DNA of 58,863 nucleotides from Cymbomonas tetramitiformis (Eukaryota > Chlorophyta > Pyramimonadophyceae > Pyramimonadales > Pyramimonadaceae): NCBI GenBank assembly GCA_001247695.2, contig LGRX02012846.1, forward strand, positions 1 to 58,863, in the 5' to 3' direction. Position 1 is the stretch's first letter. Every line of letters begins with the position of its first letter. Below are positions 50,190-58,863 of this stretch, piece by piece. A program made the position numbers and the translations under genes. The notes under the pieces were generated by a model that saw nothing but the letters and a program-made list of their open reading frames with translations, did not search any database and had not been told where the DNA came from.

Positions 50190-52400
50190 TCATACGAAAA
50201 CAAAGAAAGACTGCCTTCCCCGGTCTGCGGTAATGACTGAGGATGCCGGCGAAAAAAAGGACAGCCGTACAGAGATGCGCGGGCATGAATCGGGGAATAA
50301 GATTCGACGATGAGACAGTGTGCGCATGTGTTCACGGAGTAAAGAGAGGTGGCAAAAGTGCAGATGAACGGTAAAGTTAAAGTCCCGTTGACTGCAAACT
50401 TTGTTGGCAGGTTAGGATCAAGGAGACGTGGCAGTTGGCAGGTGGCAGACTGAGGGAAAGCGAAGACATGGCAGGCAAAACAGGTGAGGTCGCCAGTTCC
50501 AACGCCAGCCACACAAAGCAAGCAGCGTGAGGCACGCCGCCACAAGTCAGCCCGAGCACTGAAGAGAGCTGGAGATAAGGCCACAGTGACATCGCAGAAC
50601 TTACGCCTTCATTCATCAGGGCCCCACGGTAACGTCGGGCCCAAAGCGGAACGCAGAGGAATCCACAAAATTTCTGCAGATGAAGGAAGTGCAAGACAAT
50701 GATGCTTGCAAAGCCTCTGGAAAGAAAAGCGAACACACCGTACGGATAGGGTGCGACACGATGCCTCCTACAGAGGAGGTTCGCTCGCTGCAGAAGTAGT
50801 AAGAGCATCGAGGCAAGCCACGGCGTACCAAGGGTTGAGGGTACCACAACATGAGACACAGGCTCAAGAAATTCACCGCTACCACAATCATGATAGAGGA
50901 CAGAGCGCGACATGGGCATAGTCAGCAACCACAAGCGCATACTTGAGAATGTATGTGAAAGGTGCCGAAAACACACATATGTCAAGGCGAGACACTTGAG
51001 AAGAGCGCGCGAAAGTGAGATGGGATGTCACAAGTCGCACATACGAATAAATCGAGAGAGCAACAGGCATCGGAATAGATTTCCAAATTTTACGGCGCGT
51101 TAGCAAATAGAGTGTCGACGAACGTGCCTAGAGGTGTCGCTAGTCGCTGCGTAGAATAAGGGTAATTTGTGCAATCAAGTGTCCCGAAGGGATAGCTTTG
51201 AGCCTTACATTAAAAAGGAAAGGGGAACTGCGATAGTAATGCACAGTACCGACAGTGCAGTGACCGTTGCACTAAAATTGTAAAATCTGGTTTCGAGCTT
51301 CGTTTCTTCGTTTCACGCAAGAACTACGTGAGAAGTCATTTCAAGTGCATCGCGGTGTACACGCAGCTTACTTTGAGGGCGAGATATATCTTGCCCTACT
51401 GCGTATTATGGGTGGTAAGGGATATAGCACAGAAAGCAAATATCTACTTCAGGGTGCCGCTCAGCTTGCGAGAGTTGGATGCCACACAAGCGGTCCAAGA
51501 GTGGAAAGCCAGGCTTATGCGACGCTTGTACAGAAACTATGGAGCGAAGGACGTCGTCCTTCCGATAATGCAAACGACCCAAAGTATACGAAAATTCTAT
51601 GAAGGCGAAAGCCGAAACACATACTACGACAGAAGTTAACCCTAAATGAACCCTTTAGTCAGTGAAAACGGTCGACGTGACAACGAACGACGGGTATTGG
51701 GACGCGAAGAGGTATTGCGTTTCCAACTTGCTTTTAAGGGGGTCAAAACTATCGCCGTGTTCACATATTCAAAGTAAAAAACTTACAATGAGTGTTCCCA
51801 TCGCCTCTGGATCGATCCCCATGCTTGCGTCTTTTCGGGAACCACGGTGAAATTAAGTTTGAGAGATCATCGATACGGACCAATACACCACACTCGCGGA
51901 ACAAACTAGAAACCTGGCATTATTCAAGAACAGTATGAGAATCGATTCAGCGATGTTTCTCCCTTTTCATGTCAATATACTTTGCGTCCAGTATCTCACA
52001 ATATGGAACGTATTGGAGGTGCAGCCTTTTCTCATACCCTCCCGTCTCCGACGGAGGGCCCATGCGGCGTTTAAAGTGTCGTGGTCACACTTTTGTGATC
52101 AGGTAGGTGGTCGCCAGGTTTCACGACATGTGACGCAGTTCGCAAAGCTCCCAGAATGAAAGTTGGTGACAGTGTCATGAGCGTTGGGAATTATACACAG
52201 GAGCTCGCAGAGCTCGAGCTCCCAGAGAGCAAGTTGGTGACATGACAGAGTGCAAGTTGGTGACAGTCTGAGACAGTGCCAGTGCAGTGCAGTGCAGTGT
52301 CACAGGACACGGTGACGATGACGCCCGCAAAGCGTTGTGGTTGTGGATGTCGTCGACACGTTGTGTTCAGATAGGTGGTCGCCAAGTTTCACGACATGTG
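50190..52400. other. Upstream flank of USP24; no gene recognised
   Basis: The 5' part should hold the missing first exon and promoter of the USP24-like gene, but I could not identify either. From about 51.1 kb the composition turns AT-rich. Segments with GTGCAAGTTGGTGACA and GTTTCACGACATGTGACGCAG are duplicated at 52.11-52.27 and 52.38-52.54 kb. Confidence 0.5.
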
Positions 52401-52439
52401 ACGCAGTCTGCAAAGCTCCTAGAGTGCAAGTTGGTGACA

Positions 52440-52805
52440 CAGTCACCCAAAAAGAAAGTGTACTAACGGGGGGGTGTCTGCAAAGCTCCTAGAGTGCAAG
52501 TTGGTGACACAGTCACCCAAAAAGAAAGTGTACTAACGGGGGGGTGTGGGGGGCGGAGCCCCCTCGACTCAGTCTGGAAAAAAAAAAAGTGTACTAACGG
52601 AGGTGTGGGGGGCGGAGCCCCACTGCGTGGAGCTGGAAAAAAAAAGTGTACTTTCCGGGGGTGTGGGGGGCGGAGCCCCTAAATCCCAGTCTGGAAAAAA
52701 GTGTACTTTCGGGGGGGTGTGGGGCGGAGCTATCATTCGATCTGGAAAAAAAAAGTGTACTTTCGGGGGGGTGTGGGGGCGCGGAGCCCCCCCACTGGGC
52801 TCAGA
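52440..52805. repeat. GGGGGCGGAGCCCC palindromic repeat cluster, left
   Basis: Six units of an A-run, GTGTACT(T/A)..., then GGGGGTGTGGGGGGCGGAGC and CCC. Each unit contains the short palindrome GGGGCGGAGCCCC, able to form a GC hairpin. The same units recur at 58390-58640 beyond the orphan genes. Confidence 0.95.
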
Positions 52806-53094
52806 CTGCAAAAACGGACATAAATTGCAAAAACGGTCACGATTCTGCAAAAGCCGACACTGGCGCGTCAGACGAAATATGATATTTGCTTGACTTGTGT
52901 AGACATGGGGCCACCACCGTTAAGCACTGTACAAAACGACATAAACTGCACAGAACGACAGAATTCTGTAAAAAAAACCACTGGCGCGTCAGACGGAAGT
53001 GAACGAGTCATTCAACGATGAAGACGGACTGGTTTGGCGGCCCCGTCACAACCGCTGTGGTCAACGTTCCTCGGAATTCATGGTCACGAATTTC

Positions 53095-53150
53095 AGATTC
53101 ATGGTCATGAATTCTAAATTCATGACCATGAATTTCTGATTCATGGTCGC
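53095..53150. repeat. ATTCATGGTCATGAAT palindrome
   Basis: GATTCATGGTCATGAATT faces AATTCATGACCATGAATT across a 3-bp loop, with diverged further copies on both sides. Confidence 0.85.
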
Positions 53151-53424
53151 GAATTTTAGCTTTCGCGAATACTGCACGTCGGATCAACTTTACATTCGAG
53201 CGACACTGACCCAGAATCCCAGATTCGATCGCCGTCCCACGCAGAAATCGAACTTATCGCGAAATGTGTCAGTCCCATTTAGGCACCCTGTAACTTTAGG
53301 CAACCTTTAACGAACTGCTTGCTGGCTGCTGTTTTTTTCAATATAATATATCGACGTCGTAGTCGATAATATTCGTATTTTTGTAGTCGTGTTCCGTCCT
53401 TCCCGCCGTCCGTCCGTCCCTCCG

Positions 53425-53432
53425 TATATAAA
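53425..53432 (+). promoter_or_regulatory. TATA box of orphan gene 1
   Basis: TATATAAA preceded by CCGTCCGTCCGTCCCTCC, about 350 bp before the ATG at 53783. Between them TGCGGA(C/T)C(T/C)AAG(G/A)TCG is repeated three times (53550-53660). Confidence 0.45.
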
Positions 53433-53782
53433 TATGGCTGATAATATTGTTGGAGAATGGGATAGCGCGCAAGGCGAAGCGGAAAGGGTACGTTGCGTGG
53501 TGTTGCCGTTGAAAATTGCTTGAAAGAAACATCATCCTTTGCAACGAGTTGTTTGCGGACCCAAGGTCGGAACTCTCGTTTGCATTCATACCATCGCCTG
53601 CGGATCTAAGATCGAGGCAGTTCATCCACTAACTATACCACCTGCGGACCTAAGGTCGAGGGGTGTTTGCCATGGTAGTGATAGGTCTTAGGGTTTTCTT
53701 TGAATATGCTCCATGATGGGCGGAAGCGCTGCGCAAAATCTTAAAAATTACGGTTTGTTGTGCGGTGCAGGTATTGCCGTTG

Positions 53783-55306
53783 ATGTCGGGTGCGGTTGGA
53801 AGCGAGGAGCAAGCTAATCGAGAGCTATTGCGTTTTGCGATGAACCAAGGAGGTATCCCGGTCATCTTTCTCACACACGACGAGCTCAAGGCCTTCGAGT
53901 CTGGCTCGTTGTCGAAAGTGTTACGAAAGTATGTAGTGCACAATTCTAACGACAATTTTGTCGTTCTCGTGGCTGCCTCTCGGGACTTCGTGACTCAAGC
54001 GAAAGAGGGCTCAAGAATTCTTGGGCTCTTGTTACTCGGTCCCTTCTTTTCCTTGAGGGATCCCCTGTTCGCTGATTTGAGCCCCTGGACATTCGAGGAA
54101 TATCAGGGGTTGCGCGACGATAGGCGTGCCTTAATGCGCGCAACCCTGCACGAAAAGGTAGCCGCGAAAACTTGGTGGAGCCCCCACTTCGACCCAAGGG
54201 CAGTCGATGTGCCCACGTACGCGTTTCGCGTGCAAATGTTTTTATTGTTTCCTCCACCCCTCGATGAAAAGCGAGTGGTGTTGGAGCCCGAAGTCTTGAG
54301 CCAAAAGAGCAACGGCCAATTTTTCAACGACAACCTTTTCCATGCCCTCGCAAGTCTCTTGGATAGACAAGTCTACAACAAGAGGGCCACGAGGCCATTC
54401 AAAGCGGTGTATGGGCCTTCCGCTAGTGGGCCTCCAATACAACAAGAGCAATTCGACTTGTTATTTTATGGTGGCGCCCCATCTTTGGTCTCCAAGACAT
54501 TCGCTCAATCGCCTCCCACCTTCCTCCAATCGCCTCCCACCTTCCTTCCCCTAGTGCCTTCAAGGGATCCCTTGACCCTTGACCTAGGAAATGTGCGCAT
54601 CGCCTCAAGGCACTCCGAGTCCGGCCGTGCTTTTTTATTTGAATACCTTCAAAGCAAGGCCAAGGAATGCGCGGGGGGAAAGGATGCCTTAGGCGAGGCC
54701 GTTAGCTTTTGGTTTGGGTGTGGTTTGATGCCGAACCCACCCTTTGGCTACCGCCTTAGCAAGTCCGACGTGCAACCGCCGGATCTTGTTATGGCTAGCC
54801 TTATGCTATTGGCCACACAAGAGGCCAATCGTGGGCGGCATGACGTCAACCCGTTCCAAGTGAATGCGGTACACGTCCATGTCTTGCCCAAGGCGCACAA
54901 TTCGGCTCGTGTGGAGGTGGATTTTGCCTTCAAAAAGGACTACCAAAGTTTTCTTTTTTTTAAGGATCATTTGCGGGTAGTCCTTGTTGTTTTTGACAAG
55001 ACCGCCGAGGAAGAGGCACCCGCGGAGTCCACGGGGGGGGATCCTACCACCTTCTCCATTCCCAAGGAGCCTCGGCCACCAACATCGGTGGACTTGAAGT
55101 TCAATGCCCTCAACAAGTTGAGTGTTGGGAGTGGGGACCTCTTGGTCTTGAGTGGAGACATCGCAACCAAGGGCTTCAAAGTTCTTGCGGCCAAGAAACC
55201 CATGGGGGTCCGTGGTGTCATGGTGTTCCATATGTGGGATACGGATACCCTTGTCACAACAAATAGAAACTTGAAAAGAAATGCCGATGACTTAAGTGCC
55301 GTGTAA
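53783..55306 (+). CDS. Orphan gene 1, intronless, 507 aa
   Basis: Long single frame with coding-like composition, ending TAA at 55304-55306; first ATG at 53783. Not recognised. Visible features: no signal peptide or membrane helix; N-terminal part FAMNQGGIPVIFLTHDELKA, then NFVVLVAASRDFVTQA, resembling alternating beta strands and helices; a direct duplication QSPPTFLQSPPTF near residue 245; a Trp/Pro-rich middle (WFGCGLMPNPPFGYRL); C-terminal strands with FKVLAAKK and VMVFHMWDTDTL. A CAG|GTATTG just upstream could be an acceptor, so a non-coding first exon is possible. Neighbour of orphan gene 2 on the same strand. Confidence 0.8.
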   Translation: MSGAVGSEEQANRELLRFAMNQGGIPVIFLTHDELKAFESGSLSKVLRKYVVHNSNDNFVVLVAASRDFVTQAKEGSRILGLLLLGPFFSLRDPLFADLSPWTFEEYQGLRDDRRALMRATLHEKVAAKTWWSPHFDPRAVDVPTYAFRVQMFLLFPPPLDEKRVVLEPEVLSQKSNGQFFNDNLFHALASLLDRQVYNKRATRPFKAVYGPSASGPPIQQEQFDLLFYGGAPSLVSKTFAQSPPTFLQSPPTFLPLVPSRDPLTLDLGNVRIASRHSESGRAFLFEYLQSKAKECAGGKDALGEAVSFWFGCGLMPNPPFGYRLSKSDVQPPDLVMASLMLLATQEANRGRHDVNPFQVNAVHVHVLPKAHNSARVEVDFAFKKDYQSFLFFKDHLRVVLVVFDKTAEEEAPAESTGGDPTTFSIPKEPRPPTSVDLKFNALNKLSVGSGDLLVLSGDIATKGFKVLAAKKPMGVRGVMVFHMWDTDTLVTTNRNLKRNADDLSAV

Positions 55307-55647
55307 ACCACTTCATTCATAGTGAGTATTAACACTTAACTTCTTGTGCTTTGCAATACTTGTATTCTTGATATCCGTATGCTTCCTTTCTTTCTTTATG
55401 TATGTGTTCATAACACTTAGGATAACTATCCTAACTAGCCTTGCTTTGCTTCTATTCTTAAGAGCATATGAGCATCCATATTCCTTTGCGTGTTTCATTA
55501 TGTAGGTGCATAAATAACTTTGCATACTTTACATATTCATACATGTGTGTGATAACAATTCCCCGCACCGCACTTAATAACTTTGCAAACTACGTATATA
55601 TATTCAAATATTTGTGTGCTAACAATTCCCCGCCCGCACCACACTAC

Positions 55648-56540
55648 ACGGTCAAGATACCATATTATTTACGGCTCGTATATAGCCACAAGAAATGGGT
55701 ATCCGATTTTGGGTTTCACTTATCCTATCACAACGAACAATATATCGTTGTGTTCGTCTATAAAATCCCTTTATGTATGCAAAGTTTCATCCCAAAAGAC
55801 CTCGTGACTCAAAAGTTATTCACGGTCAAGATACCATATTATTTACGGATCGTATATAGCCACAAGAAATGGGTATCAGATTTTCGGTTTCACTTATCCT
55901 ATCACAACGAACAATATATCATTGTGTTCGTCTATAAAATCCCTTTATGTATGCAAAGTTTCATTCCAAAAGACCTCGTGACTCAAAAGTTATTCACGGT
56001 CAAGATACCATATTATTTACGGCTCGTATATAGCCACAAGAAATGAGTATCAGATTTTGGGTTTCACTTATCCTATCACAACGAACAATATATCGTTGTG
56101 TTCGTCTATAAAATCCCTTTATGTATGCAAAGTTTCATCCCAAAAGACCTCGTGACTCAAAAGTTATTCACGGTCAAGATACCATATTATTTACGGCTCG
56201 TATATAGCCCCAAGAAATGGGTATCAGATTTTCGGTTTCACTTATCCTATCACAACGAACAATATATCGTTGTGTTCGTCTATAAAATCCCTTTATGTAT
56301 GCAAAGTTTCATTCCAAAAGACCTCGTGACTCAAAACTTATTCACGGTCAAGATACCATATTATTTACGGCTCGTATATAGCCACAAGAAATGGGTATCA
56401 GATTTTCGGTTTCACTTATCCTATCACAACGAACAATATATCGTTGTGTTCGTCTATAAAATCCCTTTATGTATGCAAAGTTTCATCCCAAAAGACCTCG
56501 TGACTCAAAAGTTATTCACGGTCAAGATACCATATTATTA
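55648..56540. repeat. 174-bp satellite, 5 copies plus a partial sixth
   Basis: Unit starts at 55648, 55822, 55996, 56170, 56344 and 56518; copies are over 95% identical. 174 = 58 codons, and one frame reads through all copies (TVKIPYYLRLVYSHKKWVSD..., FVYKIPLCMQSFIPKDL) apart from a single TGA at 56044-56046 replacing a Trp codon. It lies between orphan genes 1 and 2. Confidence 0.97.
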
Positions 56541-56575
56541 AGTTTACTGTTCCGCTGTTCAGCTGTTCAGCTGTT

Positions 56576-56725
56576 CACCGCATGCACCGCCCTAGACGAC
56601 ACTCAAATATATACGTGATAACATTTCACCGCATGCACCGCCCTAGACGACACTCAAATATATACGTGATAACATTTCACCGCATGCACCGCCCTAGACG
56701 ACACTCAAATATGTATGTGATAACA
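56576..56725. repeat. 51-bp repeat, 3 copies
   Basis: CACCGCATGCACCGCCCTAG then ACGACACTCAAATATATACG units at 56576, 56627 and 56678. Related diverged motifs (GTGATAACAATTCCCCGC) also precede the 174-bp satellite at 55550-55640. Confidence 0.95.
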
Positions 56726-56808
56726 TATGTCGGCGGATCCTCACGTGTATCACTCTCGCGGTTTCAACAGATTCCGAAGACTCCTCAACGGACCGTTGCA
56801 ATTGCGGT

Positions 56809-57980
56809 ATGCTGGACAAGAAGGGTCAACTTGTAATATGCAAGGATGCCAACCCCAGCCATGTCCCCGGGGAGAGGTGCACCCGGAAGCGCATGCATAA
56901 AGAGCTGCGATGCTATCGATGCGCCGGCCGCAGGCGAGGCACAAAGCAGCTGGACGAGTTCAACCGCGAAACCGCCATCGGCTTCGCCGCGCCCTTTACC
57001 TTGGCTTTACCCGAAGCTACGGACGCCCATCTTCGAGAGCGGTTCGCGAGCATGTGGACGGAAGCCTTGGACAAGATAAAGAACTGGGAAAGACTGCCAC
57101 CGGGGGTTGTACCGTTGACCGGGGGCAAACTTGAGGTTTCCACTCTTCTGCGGGAAGCGGAAGCTCGAAGCTGCAAACCGAATTCTATGATACCGTCCTG
57201 CTCGAGGAAGACCGAAAGCATCTAGACATCTTCGTGGACACCCTCAAGGAGCAGCTCCTTCAACGCGTTAAGGGAGACTACCTACTTGAGAATGCTGCTT
57301 TTCTTATCAACATGGACCTGGTGCAGCAGAAATCCAGGGGCAAGAAGGAGGTCGTTCTCTCGACCCTATCGGGTTGGCAACCATGGCATCTGGACCAACC
57401 GTTGAACACACCCCTCGACGCATCCGCCCATCACTTGGCGGTTATCGGCCATCTTGGCCCAGCCTCTCCGACAAGAATCTGTACCGCCCCGCACATGGCC
57501 GTCGATGAGTTGTGCCAACGATTGGGCGCATCCAACCTTGAAGGAAGCACCCCCGACAAGCTTGCTTGCGATAGGGACTTCTTGGAGCAGTGTCCGCTCA
57601 TGTTCCCCAAGGAATACCTCGATGCCTTCGCCGCGGATGTTGGCGGAAAGGCGCGAGTGCAGTTGGGCGATTGCGCTCTTGTCGGCGGGGTACACCAAGG
57701 GGTCGCCAACTCGGATCGCACGCCTAGGGTTGTTTTCTCCGCGAACTTGGCCTTGCGGGGGGTGGCCTCCTACAACCCGGATGTGCAGTACAACCCGGCG
57801 AACACGGCCTTGTATTGGGGGTTTTGGGAATTCGGCGTCAAGGAGTACGTCAAATACCTCTTAGCGGGCACGGACCTCGCTGCCACATGCGATGCACGAC
57901 ACCAGATGATTCTCAAGTCCTTGGCGGTGGATGTTTCAAACGGCTTGAAGAAGGCAGTTGACGGCGCCGCAAACAGTTAG
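56809..57980 (+). pseudogene. Orphan gene 2, Cys-rich start, frameshifted
   Basis: Frame 56809-57225 gives RCNCGML (codons just before the ATG), VICKDANPSH, ERCTRKR and LRCYRCAGRRRG, a likely zinc-binding knuckle, then helical sequence ending LLREAEAR. A second frame (open from 57135, stop 57978-57980) continues with LQTEFYDTVLLEEDRKHLD, then LKEQLLQRVKGDYL, to the end. The two meet near 57160-57170 and need a one-base shift, so this is one gene of about 390 aa with a frameshift, either real or a sequencing error. The remainder is alpha/beta with MFPKEYLDAFAADVGG and YWGFWEFGVKEYVKYLLAG. No family recognised. Coding may start upstream of the ATG shown. Confidence 0.65.
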
Positions 57981-58389
57981 GAAAGTAGAAAGTAGGAAAG
58001 CTACGAATAACTAGGCGAAATAACGGGACACTCGAAACACCTAGATGTAAAACCGTACTAACATTTTAAAGTGTGTATTCAAATGGACATGCTACTACAC
58101 ATCACGCTCGTGGTGTGTCGCCAACCATGTTGTGCCTGGCAAACATGAATTCGCTCTGCGTTATTTAAGACCGTGCATTCCGGTTTGAGATTTTGATATA
58201 TGCACGCTTGATGCATGTCTCGGATATATTGTGAGTTCCGGTTTCTTGATATTCATGTCCGTGATATCGTGAGTATCGTTATTTCATATTCCGGATGTCA
58301 TTTGTTCATGGAATATCTCATCATATGGTTGATATTTGGGGGATTGGTATCCTCTAATGCACAATTGTTTTGTTAATGGGCTCGGTTTG

Positions 58390-58640
58390 GAAAATAAAAA
58401 ATGTACTTAGGGGGGGTGGGGGGCGGAGCCCCCACAGAGCTGGTGGGGGAAAAAAGCGTACTTACAGGGGGTGTGGGGGGCAGGCCCTCGGCCTGGTTGG
58501 AAGAAAAGTGTGCTTACGGGGGGTGTGGAGGCGGAGCCCCCCTCGTAGTCCGGAATCCGTGATTGCTACTGAAATTGTGCGTTAATGAAGTTTCCGATGT
58601 TGATAACGTTTCGCAAAAACATTCCGTAGTAACGGGGGGA
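58390..58640. repeat. GGGGGCGGAGCCCC palindromic repeat cluster, right
   Basis: Three to four units of the same family as 52440-52805 (GTGTGGAGGCGGAGCCCCCC and variants). Same orientation as the left cluster. Confidence 0.95.
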
Positions 58641-58863
58641 GCCCCCCCCCTGCCTGCCTTGATCCTCGAAAACATGCGAGAATATTTCACACAATAGCCG
58701 ATTTCGATGGTAGTATGTATTCATCCGTGCTTGACGACTCCCGAAAATATGTTGTAAATCTTCTCATGCCGTGGCAATAGCTCCGCATATTTTCGGTGGT
58801 CCAACATTCTTAAGTTTGGGTATTCGGTGTCTTTGATATACAGGCAATTGAAGATTGGTGGCT
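58641..58863. other. AT-rich right edge, nothing recognised
   Basis: No ORF or repeat of note to the window end. Confidence 0.6.

Noticed and set aside
53783..57980. Calling the orphan gene pair viral or a toxin-antitoxin pair
   Set aside because: No recognisable viral hallmark, nuclease, or toxin motif; naming a function would be invention.

Overview
This is a eukaryotic nuclear scaffold: genes are split by spliceosomal introns, there is one 20-N gap (35475-35494), and no bacterial operon structure. A microalga is likely, and a green (prasinophyte-type) alga is my best guess. The reasons are GC-rich intron-dense genes, Ser/Pro-rich linkers of the kind seen in chlorophyte surface proteins, and private minisatellites in nearly every intron. 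The species is not proven by the sequence.

Layout. (1) 1-4603, + strand: seven exons of a surface protein. An ectodomain of SBBP-type beta-propeller repeats is followed by a poly-proline stalk and one transmembrane helix. The exon phases I could read fit together. (2) 4.6-19.6 kb: AT-rich and mostly non-coding. It holds one intronless gene, a RING plus ankyrin protein (9182-10348), a tRNA-like sequence (12410-12482), and a dense cluster of foldback and tandem-hairpin elements (12.56-16.76 kb). (3) 19.66-50.14 kb, - strand: a single 30-kb gene for a giant deubiquitinase of the USP24 family. I resolve about 34 exons, roughly 3,000 residues. It has an N-terminal UBA domain, a long helical-repeat (ARM/HEAT-like) region, a ubiquitin-like segment, the catalytic USP domain with Cys, His and Asp present, a C-terminal helical region and, unexpectedly, a second UBA domain at the extreme C-terminus. 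Exon phases agree across nearly all of the 3' two thirds. The N-terminal exons are less certain. (4) 50.2-58.9 kb: AT-rich again. Two intronless orphan genes (53783-55306, and 56809-57980 with a frameshift) and a 174-bp translatable satellite lie between clusters of a GGGGGCGGAGCCCCC palindromic repeat (52.44-52.80 and 58.39-58.64 kb).

The two compartments differ sharply. The GC-rich one is exon/intron-dense with minisatellites. The AT-rich one has intronless genes, TATA boxes, foldbacks and palindromes. The RING-ankyrin protein and the USP24-like enzyme both belong to ubiquitin signalling (ligase versus deubiquitinase), but nothing in the sequence links them functionally.

Most promising leads: the double-UBA, zinc-ribbon-less USP24; an exon/acceptor junction amplified into a minisatellite; repeated CCAAT boxes inside unrelated intronic arrays; and the orphan gene pair with its in-frame satellite between identical palindromic repeat clusters.
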